The notes: generated by a model from the sequence alone, not told the origin. A stretch of DNA of 64,000 nt from Leucobacter celer subsp. astrifaciens (GCF_001273835.1 NZ_JHEI01000135.1:186001-250000); one strand, 5' to 3'; shown: positions 1-8,863, numbered from the stretch's first letter. Numbers and translations: made by a program.

Positions 1-2
1 TG

Positions 3-620
3 CTGCTCGGCGCCGGGCCGTATCGCACGCTCGACGCCGCCGTCGCCGACGTGTCGCTCGCCGTCGCCGACCTGGCGATCCGCCGCCACGCGCCCGACGG
101 GCTGGTCTGGAGCCCCGCGGTCTTCGGCGCGATCGCAGACGACTACGCGCGATCCCTCATCGATGACATCTACGCCGCGATCGCGCTCGCCGCCCGCGTG
201 CTCGACGGCGCGCGCCTCGCCCGCAAGGCGATCGACGGGGCGAAGTCGATCCAGGTGCTCGGCCAGGTCGCGGGCGCGGCGGCGCAGGTCGACGGGCTGG
301 TCTACGATCAGTTCGTCTCGCGCACGGGTCTCGCCCGGCTCGCGCGGCTGCCCGTCTACCTCGAAGCCGTGCAGCTGCGGATGCGGGGCCTCACCGAGAA
401 TCCCGGGCGGGACCGGGCCTGGCAGAACGATGTGGACCGGGCGCTCGCCCTCTTCGAGCAGGCCGGCGGAGCGATCCCGCTGCCACAGGACGCCCCGGAG
501 CATCTCGTACGAGCCCGCTGGCTCATCGAGGAGCTGCGCGTGAGTCTCTTCGCGCAGCAGTTGCGCACCGCCGAGCCCGTGTCGCTGCAGCGCATCCAGA
601 AAGCGCTGCGGGAAGGGTAG
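3..620 (+). CDS. hrpA: ATP-dependent RNA helicase HrpA, C-terminal fragment
   Basis: This is the 3' end of a gene that begins before the window; the frame is open from base 3 and the first visible codons (LLGAGPYRTLDAAVAD) are already mid-protein. The roughly 205 residues match the C-terminal DUF3418 region of actinobacterial HrpA-type DEAH-box helicases: the DGLVW..FGAIADDYA segment, an alanine-rich helical bundle, and a closing LRVSLFAQQLRTAEPVSLQRIQKAL motif. HrpA unwinds RNA in the cytoplasm. The helicase core lies outside the window, so catalytic motifs cannot be checked. The identity rests on recalled family features. Confidence 0.8.
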   Translation: MLGAGPYRTLDAAVADVSLAVADLAIRRHAPDGLVWSPAVFGAIADDYARSLIDDIYAAIALAARVLDGARLARKAIDGAKSIQVLGQVAGAAAQVDGLVYDQFVSRTGLARLARLPVYLEAVQLRMRGLTENPGRDRAWQNDVDRALALFEQAGGAIPLPQDAPEHLVRARWLIEELRVSLFAQQLRTAEPVSLQRIQKALREG

Positions 621-634
621 CCTTCGTCGCCGAT

Positions 635-690
635 CGAGCTTGTCGAAATCACGCCGCACCCAGCGGATCCTGGTTTCGACAGGCCCAACC
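635..690. repeat. intergenic imperfect palindrome (REP-like)
   Basis: Between the convergent helicase and membrane-protein genes, gagcttgtcgaaa is followed about 25 bases later by tttcgacaggcccaac, giving a weak inverted repeat. The gagc...gtcgaaa / tttcgac core recurs at 28.66 kb and 55.13 kb, so it is probably a degenerate member of that repeat family and may act as a transcription terminator. Confidence 0.45.
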
Positions 691-701
691 GACGGATCAG
701 C

Positions 702-1886
702 TCAGCGCCCGGTCGCCCACCCGGGATCGACGGCGATCGCCGTCACCCGGAGGTCGCGCCGGGGGAAGTCGATGTCGTCGATCTCGATCTCGAGGCGCCG
801 CTCGCCCGTCGCCGCGTCGACGCTGAAGATCGCCAGCCCATCGAGCCGATCGTACGAGCGACCCTTGGAGCGCTTCACCCATTCCTCGTCCACGGCGACG
901 CCGTATAGGCGGCCCGCCTCGGGCGCGAGCAGCCCCTCGTCCGTCCCCACTACCGGGTAGTAGTCGCCGATGCGCCCGCCGAGCTCGACGACCGGCCCGG
1001 CCTCCACCACCGGCAGCTCGCCCTCCGCGCGCGGATCCCGACCCCCCGAAGCGGGCGGCCGCACCGACCACAGCTGCTGGTCCACGGCCCAGTAGAGCCG
1101 CCCCTCGCGCGCGAACAGCGAGCTCGATCGCCAGCCGCGCACGACCTCCGGATAGCGCACCTCGAAGGCGCCGACGCCGTCCGTCGCGCGATCCCACACC
1201 CGCAGCGCCTGCCGCGACGCTCCGCGGTCCGATATCTCGCTCAGCCCGTAGGCGCGGCCGGCGTCGCATGCGAGGCTCTCGATCCCATCGAACATTCCGA
1301 GCCCGTCGAAGTCCCGGGTGGACGGGGTCACCGTCTGCACCGCGGATTCACGCACCGCGACGACCTCACCGCCGCAGGCCGCCCACTCCGGGTTCACGTA
1401 TCCGATGTCGACCAGCGACGACTCACCGGAGGCGGCATCCACGAAGACCGCCTCCTGGCCCTCTGCCGAGCCGTTCAGCACGGTGAAGCCCGAGTCCGTC
1501 ACGAGACGCTCCCGCTCGCTGCGCGCCTCCTTGGAAGCGGGCAGCGGCATCTCTACGAGCCCGCTCTCGCCCAGCAGATATTCGTGGCCCCGGTCCCCCG
1601 TGCTCAGCCCCGCCTCCGACCAGGCGATTCGCGAGTGCTCGAAGCCGCGCTCCTCGACTCGCGCCGAGCGCGTCTGGCCGGCCTCGTTCACGAGCACCAG
1701 ATACGGCGTGTCCCGGGCCTCGAGCCGCAGAGCCACGACCGCGTCCTCGATCCCGAACGACTCTGAGATCGGTGGCGCCTCGACGTATCTCATGAGCGGC
1801 GGCAGGCCGAAGATCGCCCCCAGCACGACCACGACCACGACCCAGCCGAGCCAGACCGGCATTCGCCGCTTCCGCGGCTCCCCCAT
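702..1886 (-). CDS. membrane-anchored protein of unknown function
   Basis: This 394-residue protein has a short basic N-terminus, one hydrophobic segment at about residues 11-31 (VWLGWVVVVVVLGAIFGLPP) and a long extracytoplasmic domain rich in acidic and beta-forming stretches. The spaced repeats (for example RLYWAVDQQLWSV, LYGVAVDEEW) suggest a beta-propeller-like fold, which is an inference. No catalytic motif is recognised. It is 12 bases downstream of the stress-protein gene on the same strand and may be cotranscribed with it. Confidence 0.7.
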   Translation of the reverse strand: MGEPRKRRMPVWLGWVVVVVVLGAIFGLPPLMRYVEAPPISESFGIEDAVVALRLEARDTPYLVLVNEAGQTRSARVEERGFEHSRIAWSEAGLSTGDRGHEYLLGESGLVEMPLPASKEARSERERLVTDSGFTVLNGSAEGQEAVFVDAASGESSLVDIGYVNPEWAACGGEVVAVRESAVQTVTPSTRDFDGLGMFDGIESLACDAGRAYGLSEISDRGASRQALRVWDRATDGVGAFEVRYPEVVRGWRSSSLFAREGRLYWAVDQQLWSVRPPASGGRDPRAEGELPVVEAGPVVELGGRIGDYYPVVGTDEGLLAPEAGRLYGVAVDEEWVKRSKGRSYDRLDGLAIFSVDAATGERRLEIEIDDIDFPRRDLRVTAIAVDPGWATGR

Positions 1887-1898
1887 CCCGGCGCCCCG

Positions 1899-2396
1899 CT
1901 ACTGCACGGAGGCGGTGAGGATCTGGCGCGCCTGATGCACGAGCTCCGGCTCGGTCACCAGGTCGTAGCGGCTCGCCACCATCTGCATGACCGACGAGAA
2001 GTCGCGGCGGTTGCGGTTCATCGCGTACGAGAGCACTCCGAAGAGCATGCCGAAGCCCGCGCCGATCACCACGGCGGCGATGAACACGCCGAAGATCGCC
2101 GTGTTGTCGGGCTGGAAGATGAACAGCAGGATGCCGAGGAACAGACCGAGGTAGGCGCCGGAGAGCGCTCCCATGAGGGCGACGCGGCCGTAGGTGAGAC
2201 GGCCGGTGACCCGCTCGACGCTGCGCACGTCATTGCCCACGATGCTGATCTGCTGCACCGGGAAGCTCGCGCGCGCGAGCACGTCGACCGCGTGCTTCGC
2301 GTGCTCGTAGCGGTCGTAGGTGGAGACGATCTCCCCCTTCGGGATCTCGGGCATCATCGGTACGCGCGAAGAACGGAAGGGACCTGGAGTACTCAT
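1899..2396 (-). CDS. general stress protein (YflT/GSP17M-like domain) with two membrane segments
   Basis: A 165-residue protein. I chose the ATG at 2396 (MSTPGPF) because the upstream extension reads as low-complexity Arg/Pro sequence. Residues about 25-65 (YDRYEHAKHAVDVLARASFPVQQISIVG) match the N-terminal domain of the general stress protein family. Two hydrophobic segments follow (about 80-105 and 110-135), then a soluble tail. It is divergent from the MgtE-N/CBS gene; the Rv1234-Rv1232c pair of M. tuberculosis is the probable counterpart. Its exact role is unknown. Confidence 0.7.
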   Translation of the reverse strand: MSTPGPFRSSRVPMMPEIPKGEIVSTYDRYEHAKHAVDVLARASFPVQQISIVGNDVRSVERVTGRLTYGRVALMGALSGAYLGLFLGILLFIFQPDNTAIFGVFIAAVVIGAGFGMLFGVLSYAMNRNRRDFSSVMQMVASRYDLVTEPELVHQARQILTASVQ

Positions 2397-2524
2397 ACCC
2401 CGATTCTCCCACTTCCGGCCCCGCGGCGGCGGCACGGGGATTCCGCGCCTGGCGAACCCGGCCTCGCGCGCGACATGCGTGCTCGGAGAGCGCAACCGGG
2501 TCACCGCGCCGAGCCCAGGAGGGG

Positions 2525-2530
2525 TAGCGT
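2525..2530 (+). promoter_or_regulatory. -10 element TAGCGT, leaderless start
   Basis: TAGCGT lies exactly six bases before the GTG at 2537, so a transcript starting at the usual distance would begin on the start codon itself. No Shine-Dalgarno sequence is visible. Confidence 0.55.
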
Positions 2531-2536
2531 AGTGGT

Positions 2537-3820
2537 GTGAGTGTTTCGAGGGTCTTCGTCGGGCGCCTCGCCGGGCGCAGTGTGTTCGATCCGGTCGGCG
2601 ACCGGATCGGCAAGGTGCGCGACGTGCTGGTCGTCTTCAGGTCGGCGGGCGCGCCCCGCGTGGTCGGTCTGATCGTCGAGATCCCGGGCAAACGGAGGGT
2701 GTTCGTGCCGATCGGGCGCGTCACCTCGATCGGGTCGGGCCAGGTCATCACGACGGGCCTCATCAATGTGCGCCGCTTCGAGCAGCGCGGCGGAGAGACC
2801 CGCATGATCGCCGAGCTCATCGGCCGCGACGTCCAGCTCGCACCCGAGCAGCCGGGCGGCACCGTCGCCACCGCGCGCATCGAGGACGCCGCGATCGAGC
2901 GCAGCCGCTCGGGCGAGTGGCTCGTCTCCGAGGTCTTCGTGCGCCTGCCCAAGCCCGCCGCGCCGTTCAGCCGCGGCGACTCGCGCATCGTGCGCTGGTC
3001 GGAGCTGCGGTGGCCGAGCGCGGGCGCCGGATCGCAATCGGCCGAGCTGCTGATCCAGACGATGGTCGATCTGAAGCCGGCCGACCTGGCCGAGGCGCTG
3101 CTCGAGCTGCCCCAGCACCGCATGCTCGAGGTGATCGACGAGCTGCCCGACGAGCGCGTGGCCGACGCGCTCGAGGAGATGAGCGAGCAGGATCAGCTCG
3201 CGCTGCTCGCCCAGCTGCCGTCCGACCGCACGGCCGATGTGCTCGACCGCATGGAACCGGACGATGCGGCCGACCTCATCTCGGCTCTGCCCACCGCGAA
3301 GGGCGAGGAGCTGCTCGACCTCATGGAGCCCGAGGAGGCGGAGGACGTGCGCCGCCTGCTCGAGTACGACGCGGACACCGCGGGCGGCCTCATGAGCCCC
3401 GCCCCGATCGTGCTCTCGGGCGAGTCCAGCGTGGCCGAGGGGCTGGCGATGATCCGGCGCGCCGAGATCCCGCCCGCCATGGCCTCCGCCGTCTACGTGA
3501 CGCACCCGCCCTACGAGACGCCCACCGGCGAGTACATCGGCATGGCCCACTTCCAGCGCATGCTGCGCTTCCCCCCGCACGAGCGCCTCGTCTCGCTCAT
3601 CGACACCGAGATGGAGCCCGTCACCGTCGGGGCGAGCGCCGCCGAGGTGTCGCGCCGGCTCGCGAGCTACGACCTCGTCGCGATGCCCGTGGTCGACGAG
3701 CAGAACCATCTCGTCGGCGTGGTCACCGTCGACGACGTGCTCGATCACCTCCTGCCCGACGACTGGCGTCACGCCGATGACGAACCGGCGCAGAGCAGCG
3801 GATCGGGAACCGCCCGATGA
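2537..3820 (+). CDS. PRC-barrel / MgtE N-domain / CBS-pair protein without a channel domain
   Basis: A 427-residue cytoplasmic protein. Residues 1-100 form a PRC-barrel-like module (VGRLAGRSVFDPVGDRIGKVRDV). About 170-275 is an MgtE N-domain with repeated LPxxRxADxLxxM helices ending in DTAGGLMSP. About 285-410 is a CBS pair (VSRRLASYDLVAMPVVDEQNHLVGVVTVDDVLDHLL). In MgtE the N and CBS domains gate a membrane Mg2+ channel, but here there is no hydrophobic C-terminal domain, so it cannot transport by itself. Rv1232c of M. tuberculosis is similar in size and layout. Its ATGA overlap with the next gene indicates coupling. Confidence 0.8.
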   Translation: MSVSRVFVGRLAGRSVFDPVGDRIGKVRDVLVVFRSAGAPRVVGLIVEIPGKRRVFVPIGRVTSIGSGQVITTGLINVRRFEQRGGETRMIAELIGRDVQLAPEQPGGTVATARIEDAAIERSRSGEWLVSEVFVRLPKPAAPFSRGDSRIVRWSELRWPSAGAGSQSAELLIQTMVDLKPADLAEALLELPQHRMLEVIDELPDERVADALEEMSEQDQLALLAQLPSDRTADVLDRMEPDDAADLISALPTAKGEELLDLMEPEEAEDVRRLLEYDADTAGGLMSPAPIVLSGESSVAEGLAMIRRAEIPPAMASAVYVTHPPYETPTGEYIGMAHFQRMLRFPPHERLVSLIDTEMEPVTVGASAAEVSRRLASYDLVAMPVVDEQNHLVGVVTVDDVLDHLLPDDWRHADDEPAQSSGSGTAR

Positions 3821-4512
3821 GCCTCTTCAATCGACTGAAGCGAGATCCCGATCTCGGCGCGCCGCTCACCGCGGGCGGGCGCGCCGGACGCGCCGTCGAG
3901 CCGGGCGGGGATCGCCGCGCGACGAGCAACGAACGGTTCGGCCGGTGGAGCGAGGGCATCGCCCGGGGCATGGGCACCCCCTGGTTCCTGCTCGTGCTCA
4001 CCGTGTTCTGCGTGCTCTGGCTCGTGTGGAACACCGCCTCCCCCGAGCCGTGGCGCTTCGACAGCGCAGCGCTCGGCTTCACCGCGCTCACGCTCATCCT
4101 CTCGCTCCAGGCCTCGTACGCGGCACCTCTGATCCTGCTCGCGCAGAACCGGCAGGACGACCGCGATCGCGTGCAGATCGAGCAGGACCGTCAGCGCGCC
4201 GAGCGCAACCTCGCCGACACGGAGTTCCTGGCCCGTGAGGTCGTCGCGCTGCGACTCGCCATCAAGGATCTGCCCGACCGCGACTTCGTCCGCGCCGAGC
4301 TGCGCGCGTTGCTCGCGGATCTCGCCGAGGAACAGCGCGAGGCCGACGCGCAGGAGGAGCGCACCGCGCAAGAAGAGAGCACCGCGCAGGAGGAAGCCGA
4401 CGCCCGTGCGGCCTCCTCCCCGTCGCAGGATGATCCGGAGCAGCTCGAATCCCGCGACGCCGAGGCCGAGACGCGATCCCCCGATGAGAACCCGGATGAC
4501 GACCGACGCTGA
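3817..4512 (+). CDS. DUF1003 family membrane protein
   Basis: A 231-residue protein. The central region carries two membrane segments (about 52-72, FLLVLTVFCVLWLVWNTA; and 85-112, LGFTALTLILSLQASYAAPLILLAQNRQ) followed by DRxxxxxDxxxxxRNLADTEFLAREV, which is characteristic of DUF1003. The last 75 residues are a highly acidic Glu/Asp/Gln tail, probably disordered. It overlaps its upstream neighbour by four bases and the mrp start by about 17. Function is unknown; genomic association with Mrp and the MgtE-N/CBS protein recurs in actinobacteria. Confidence 0.8.
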   Translation: MSLFNRLKRDPDLGAPLTAGGRAGRAVEPGGDRRATSNERFGRWSEGIARGMGTPWFLLVLTVFCVLWLVWNTASPEPWRFDSAALGFTALTLILSLQASYAAPLILLAQNRQDDRDRVQIEQDRQRAERNLADTEFLAREVVALRLAIKDLPDRDFVRAELRALLADLAEEQREADAQEERTAQEESTAQEEADARAASSPSQDDPEQLESRDAEAETRSPDENPDDDRR

Positions 4513-5662
4513 GCGGGCGGTCTGGGCGGCCCTCGAGCGGGTTCGCGACCCGGAGATCCTCCGGCCCATCACCGAGCTGGGGATGGTGCAGGAGATCGAT
4601 GTGGACGAGGCGGGTCGCGCCGAGGTGTCGATCCTGCTCACCATCGCCGGCTGCCCCGCCGCCCGCCGCATCGAGGCCGACGTGCTCGCCGCGGCCCGGG
4701 GAGCCGCAGGCGTTTCGGAAGCCGCGGTGAACGTCGGCGTGATGACCCCCGAGCAGCGCCGCGCCTTCATCGAACGGGTGCGCGGCGATCGAGGATCACG
4801 CCCGCAGCAGTTCGGACCCGACTCGCTGACCCGCGTCATCGCCGTCACGAGCGGGAAGGGGGGTGTGGGCAAGTCGTCGCTCACCGCGGGACTCGCGGTG
4901 GCGATGGCGGCCCAGGGACTCACCGTCGGCCTCGTCGACGCCGACGTGTTCGGGTTCTCGATCCCGGGCATCCTCGGCCTCAGCCGCGACGGTCGCACGG
5001 AGCAGCCCACCCGAGTCGACGACATGATCCTGCCCCCCGTGGCCTTCGGCGTGAAGGTGATCTCGATCGGAATGTTCCTCGGGGACGCCGATCCGCGCAG
5101 CACGGCCGTGTCGTGGCGCGGACCGATGCTGCACCGCACCGTCGAGCAGTTCCTGCGCGACGTCTGGTTCGGCGACCTCGACGTGCTGCTGCTCGATCTG
5201 CCGCCGGGCACGGGCGACATCGCGATCAGCGTGGGTCAGCTGCTGCCCCAGGCGGAGGTGCTCGTGGTGACCACACCGCAGGAGGCGGCGGCCGACGTGG
5301 CCGTGCGCAGCGCGCTCGTGGCCAGGCAGACCGGACAGCGGGTCATCGGCGTCGTCGAGAACATGGCCGGGCTCGTGCAGCCGGACGGCACCGTGCTCGA
5401 CGTGTTCGGCAGCGGCGGAGGCCGCCTCGTCGCCGAACGTCTGAGCACGGCGGCTCCGGGCGGGGAGGAGCCTGAGGAGGTGCCGCTGCTCGGCAGCGTG
5501 CCGCTGAGTCCGTCGTTCAGAGAGGCCGGGGACCGGGGAGAACCCGCGGTGCTCGGCGCCCCTCGGGATCCCGCGGCGGCAGAGGTGCTGCGCGTGGCGC
5601 GCCGCGTCATCGATCTCGGCCGCGGCCTCGCGGGCCGGCCGCTGGGGATCGCACCGCGCTGA
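4496..5662 (+). CDS. mrp: Mrp/NBP35 family iron-sulfur cluster carrier ATPase
   Basis: A 388-residue protein that binds and transfers Fe-S clusters in the cytosol using ATP. Residues 1-100 are a MIP18/DUF59 domain (ALERVRDPEILRPITELGMV...VSILLTIAGCPA). A deviant Walker A with two lysines, TSGKGGVGKSSLTAGL, begins near residue 117, followed by GLVDADVFGFSIPGILGL and LLLDLPPGTGD. I started at MTTDAER (4496); another ATG lies 12 bases upstream. The CxxC pair of many Mrp proteins is not obvious near the C-terminus, as is common in actinobacterial members. Confidence 0.9.
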   Translation: MTTDAERAVWAALERVRDPEILRPITELGMVQEIDVDEAGRAEVSILLTIAGCPAARRIEADVLAAARGAAGVSEAAVNVGVMTPEQRRAFIERVRGDRGSRPQQFGPDSLTRVIAVTSGKGGVGKSSLTAGLAVAMAAQGLTVGLVDADVFGFSIPGILGLSRDGRTEQPTRVDDMILPPVAFGVKVISIGMFLGDADPRSTAVSWRGPMLHRTVEQFLRDVWFGDLDVLLLDLPPGTGDIAISVGQLLPQAEVLVVTTPQEAAADVAVRSALVARQTGQRVIGVVENMAGLVQPDGTVLDVFGSGGGRLVAERLSTAAPGGEEPEEVPLLGSVPLSPSFREAGDRGEPAVLGAPRDPAAAEVLRVARRVIDLGRGLAGRPLGIAPR

Positions 5663-5705
5663 GCCGCCTCGCCGTACTCGGCGCCGTACTCGGCCCCGCG
5701 CTCGG

Positions 5706-7517
5706 TTACGGCGCCGCGAGCGTCTCCGAGACCGGTCTCGGTCGGGCGAAGAGATATCCCTGGAAGGCGTCGACTCCCAGCTCGCAGAGCGCCTCGAACT
5801 GCGCCTCCGTCTCCACGCCCTCGGCCACGACCTGCAGCCCGAAGGTGCGCCCCAGCTGCACGATCGTCTGCGTGATCGCGGCCGTGTGCTCGTCATCGAC
5901 CACCGACGACACGAACGAGCGGTCGATCTTGAGCTGCTGCACCGGCAGGCGGCGCAGATAGCTCAGCGAGGAGTAGCCGGTGCCGAAATCGTCGAGCGAC
6001 GCGAGCACACCCTCGGCCCGCAGCAGGCCCAGCATGCGGATCGTGCGATCCAGATCGGTGTGCAGCACGCTCTCGGTCAGCTCGAACTTGAGCAGCCCCG
6101 GAGAGATGTCGTGCCGCGAGAGGATCCGGTGCACTCGCTCCGCGAAATCATCCGCGTGCAGCTGACGCTCGCTCAGGTTGATCGAGAAGGTGAGCTCGCG
6201 GCGCTCGGGATCGCCGTTCCACGAGCTCAGCACTCGGCAGGCCTCCTCCAGCACCCAGTCGCCGATCTCGATGATGAGGCCGGTCTGCTCGGCGAGCGGG
6301 ATGAAGGCGTCCGGCGGTACCAGGCCGCGCTCCGGGCTGAGCCAGCGGATGAGCCCCTCCTCCCCGATCATGTTGCGATGCCGGTCCACGATCGGCTGCG
6401 CGAAGAGCCGGAGCTCGCCCCGCTCGATACCGCGCCGCAGCTCGGAGAAGAGCCGCACCCGCTCCTGCGCCTCGTCGAGCATGCGCTGCCGGAACCGGCG
6501 CACCCGCAACTGCCCGCCCGTCCGTCGTGCACGCTTGCGCGCCACATCGGCGCACTTGATGATCTCCGCCGAATCCTCGGACTCGATGTAGTCGTCGAGC
6601 GGACAGTCGCCATCCGAGGTGGCGGGCTCGCCCGAGGCCGCCCGCGTTCCCGGCCGGGCCCACAGCACGAACCCCAGGCTGGCCGAGACGTCGAGCACCA
6701 TGCCCGACGGCAGATCGGAGGCTCCGTTGATCGTCGAGAGCACCTGCTCGACGGCGTCCAGGCAGCGGGACTCAGCCTGGCGCTGTTCGTCCCCCAGCTC
6801 GGTCAGCAGCACGCCGAAGGTGTTGGATCCCATGCGCGCGGACCGAAGTCCCTCGCGCTCGATCCCGCGCAGACCGGCCGCGGCATCGCGCAGCAGGAGA
6901 TCGCCCGCCTCGTAGCCGAAGGCGTCGTTGACGGCCGACAGCTCGTCGACGCTGAACGAGACGTAGGCGCAGAACTCGCCGCGCGGCTGCATCGCGAGCG
7001 TCCGCTCGACGGCGCGCAGCATCGACGTCCGGTTGGCGAGGCCCGTCGACCCGTCGAAGTGGGCGAGCTGACGGGCCTCGTCCTCCGCGAGGTGCCGCTG
7101 CGTCTCCTCGGTGCGGATCGCGAGGAAGCGTTCCGTGCGGCCGTGCTCATCCCGCAGCGGGATGATGGTGGTGTCGACCCAGTACTCGGCCCCGTCCTTG
7201 GCGCGGTTGCAGATCTCCCCGGTCCAGACCGCGCCCCCGCCGATGACCCGCCACATCTCCTCGAAGAACTCCCGCGAGTGGCGACCGGAGTTGACGACAC
7301 GATGCGTGCGCCCGATGAGTTCGCGGCGGGAGTACTTCGAGATCTCGCAGAAGCGGTCGTTGACGTGCTGAATGACCCCTGTGCGATCGGTGATCGCGAT
7401 GATCGAGTACGTGCTCAGCGCGTCCAGGATCTGGTCGATCTCCCGGTCGGATGCGGAGACGGAGCCGGACCGTTCCGATGCTCCCGCGGGCGGAGATTCC
7501 GGCCCCTGCGTGTTCAT
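5706..7517 (-). CDS. PAS-GGDEF(degenerate)-EAL cyclic di-GMP phosphodiesterase
   Basis: A 603-residue signalling protein. A PAS domain occupies about 28-140 (ITDRTGVIQHVNDRFCEISKYSR). A GGDEF domain follows (about 160-320) whose catalytic loop reads MGSNTF instead of GGDEF, so cyclase activity is unlikely. The EAL domain (about 350-600) keeps the key motifs: FSINLSERQL, FELTES, LDDFGTGYSSL, LKIDRSF, AEGVET and FQGYLFARP; only the signature is EGL rather than EAL. It should degrade c-di-GMP under PAS control. There is no membrane segment. I chose the ATG at 7517 (MNTQGPE), preceded by GGGAGGA. Confidence 0.88.
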   Translation of the reverse strand: MNTQGPESPPAGASERSGSVSASDREIDQILDALSTYSIIAITDRTGVIQHVNDRFCEISKYSRRELIGRTHRVVNSGRHSREFFEEMWRVIGGGAVWTGEICNRAKDGAEYWVDTTIIPLRDEHGRTERFLAIRTEETQRHLAEDEARQLAHFDGSTGLANRTSMLRAVERTLAMQPRGEFCAYVSFSVDELSAVNDAFGYEAGDLLLRDAAAGLRGIEREGLRSARMGSNTFGVLLTELGDEQRQAESRCLDAVEQVLSTINGASDLPSGMVLDVSASLGFVLWARPGTRAASGEPATSDGDCPLDDYIESEDSAEIIKCADVARKRARRTGGQLRVRRFRQRMLDEAQERVRLFSELRRGIERGELRLFAQPIVDRHRNMIGEEGLIRWLSPERGLVPPDAFIPLAEQTGLIIEIGDWVLEEACRVLSSWNGDPERRELTFSINLSERQLHADDFAERVHRILSRHDISPGLLKFELTESVLHTDLDRTIRMLGLLRAEGVLASLDDFGTGYSSLSYLRRLPVQQLKIDRSFVSSVVDDEHTAAITQTIVQLGRTFGLQVVAEGVETEAQFEALCELGVDAFQGYLFARPRPVSETLAAP

Positions 7518-7533
7518 ACGGCAGTCCTCCCCG

Positions 7534-7968
7534 CTACGTCGCTTCCTCATCGAAGCGCACTCGCGGGGTCTGCGCGGGACCGTCCGCGACAGCGGTGGCA
7601 GCGTCTCCCACGGCGGCCGCGGCATCGCCGGAGCCGGCCGCCTCGGCAACCGCGGCCCGTCGCGCCGCGGCTTCGGAGGCGCGCTCTCGCCGCGCGGCCA
7701 GACGCGCCTCGCGCTCGTCCTCGACAAGAGCATCGCGGATGATGCGCCTGGGGTCGTACTGGCGGGGGTCGAGCTGTTTCCAGTCGACCTCGTCGAACTC
7801 GGGGCCCATCTCGTCGCGCAGGCGATCCTTCGCGCCGTCGGTCATGCGCTTGATGCTGCGCACGAATTCACCGAGCTTCTTGGCGTACATCGGCAGTCGC
7901 TCGGGGCCCAGCACGAACATGGCGATCACCATGATCACCAGGATCTTATCTATCGTGAGCCCCATCAC
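7534..7968 (-). CDS. tatB: Sec-independent protein translocase TatB
   Basis: A 144-residue protein with one short N-terminal membrane helix (residues about 4-22), the LGPERLP hinge, and an amphipathic helix (YAKKLGEFVRSIKRM). These are the hallmarks of TatB, which forms the twin-arginine substrate receptor with TatC. The distal 60 residues are Ala/Arg/Glu-rich and probably coiled or disordered. The GTG at 7968 is chosen because it sits six bases after a TAGCAT element; an ATG follows immediately. A likely client in this window is the Dyp peroxidase at 60 kb. Confidence 0.88.
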   Translation of the reverse strand: MMGLTIDKILVIMVIAMFVLGPERLPMYAKKLGEFVRSIKRMTDGAKDRLRDEMGPEFDEVDWKQLDPRQYDPRRIIRDALVEDEREARLAARRERASEAAARRAAVAEAAGSGDAAAAVGDAATAVADGPAQTPRVRFDEEAT

Positions 7969-7974
7969 TCCCCC

Positions 7975-7980
7975 ATGCTA
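7975..7980 (-). promoter_or_regulatory. -10 element TAGCAT, leaderless tatB start
   Basis: On the minus strand TAGCAT is followed by six bases (GGGGGA) and the GTG of tatB, so the transcript would start at the start codon. Confidence 0.55.
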
Positions 7981-8230
7981 CTCGTTCGCGAGGGCAACGG
8001 TGAGCCGCGACGAGTGCGAGTATCGCGCGCCGTGTCGCGCCCGTACGCGGATCGGGCCCGAGCATCGCGCACTTCGCCCGATAGCGCGTGGTGGCCGCCC
8101 GGAGCCGCGCCGGGCATCTACGCTAGGAGGAGAGCGCGAGGCCCGGATCCCGGACCCCGCACCCGGGCGCCCGGCCCAGAACAGCCCCACTCGAGCAACC
8201 CGCCCGGAGTTGCGACCCTCGGAGGAGAAC

Positions 8231-8863
8231 GTGAGCAAGCTCGAACGCAACTGGCAGTACGCCGAGCAGTACCCCGGCGAGACCGACGCACTCGTGCGGG
8301 CACGGCGCCTGTCGCTGGAACTCGGGATCGAGCCGGTCAGCCGCTCCATCGGGGCGCAGCTCTCGGCGCTGACCGTCCTGTCCCGCGCGAAGACCGTCTG
8401 CGAGGTCGGCACCGGAGTCGGCGTCAGCGGCCTGTCGCTGCTGCGCTACGCCTCGGAGGCCACGCTCACCTCCATCGAGATCGAGCCGGAGCACCTGCGG
8501 GAGGCGAAGTCCGTCTTCGCAGACGCCGGAATCCCCGTCTCGCGGTTGCGGCTCATCGAGGGCGACGCGCGGCACGTCATGCCCCGGCTCAACCTCGCCG
8601 CCTACGATCTGGTGCTGCTCGACGCCGACCCCGGCCAGCTGCTCGAACTCTTCGAGCACGCCCTCAACATCGTGCGCCCCGGCGGCTGCATCGTCGTGCC
8701 CGGCGCGTTCGCCCACGGCCGAGTGCCCGATCCCGCAGCACGCGACGAGGCCACGCTCGCGTGCCGGGACCTCCTCGCGCTCGTCGCCGAGTCGCCCGCC
8801 ATCGCCCCGGTACTGTCACCCGCCGGAGACGGAGTGCTCACACTCGTCAGACTCGACGGCTGA
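8231..8863 (+). CDS. class I SAM-dependent O-methyltransferase
   Basis: A 210-residue cytosolic methyltransferase of the family including M. tuberculosis Rv1220c. The SAM-binding motif VCEVGTGVGVSGLSLL starts near residue 56, followed by the acidic motif LTSIEIEPEHLREAK, LIEGDARHVMPRL, and YDLVLLDADPG with the expected metal/SAM acidic residues. The GTG start is supported by GGAGGAGAAC just before it. In many actinobacteria this gene is divergent from sigE-rseA-htrA-tatB; here tatB is the divergent neighbour directly. The substrate is unknown. Confidence 0.85.
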   Translation: MSKLERNWQYAEQYPGETDALVRARRLSLELGIEPVSRSIGAQLSALTVLSRAKTVCEVGTGVGVSGLSLLRYASEATLTSIEIEPEHLREAKSVFADAGIPVSRLRLIEGDARHVMPRLNLAAYDLVLLDADPGQLLELFEHALNIVRPGGCIVVPGAFAHGRVPDPAARDEATLACRDLLALVAESPAIAPVLSPAGDGVLTLVRLDG

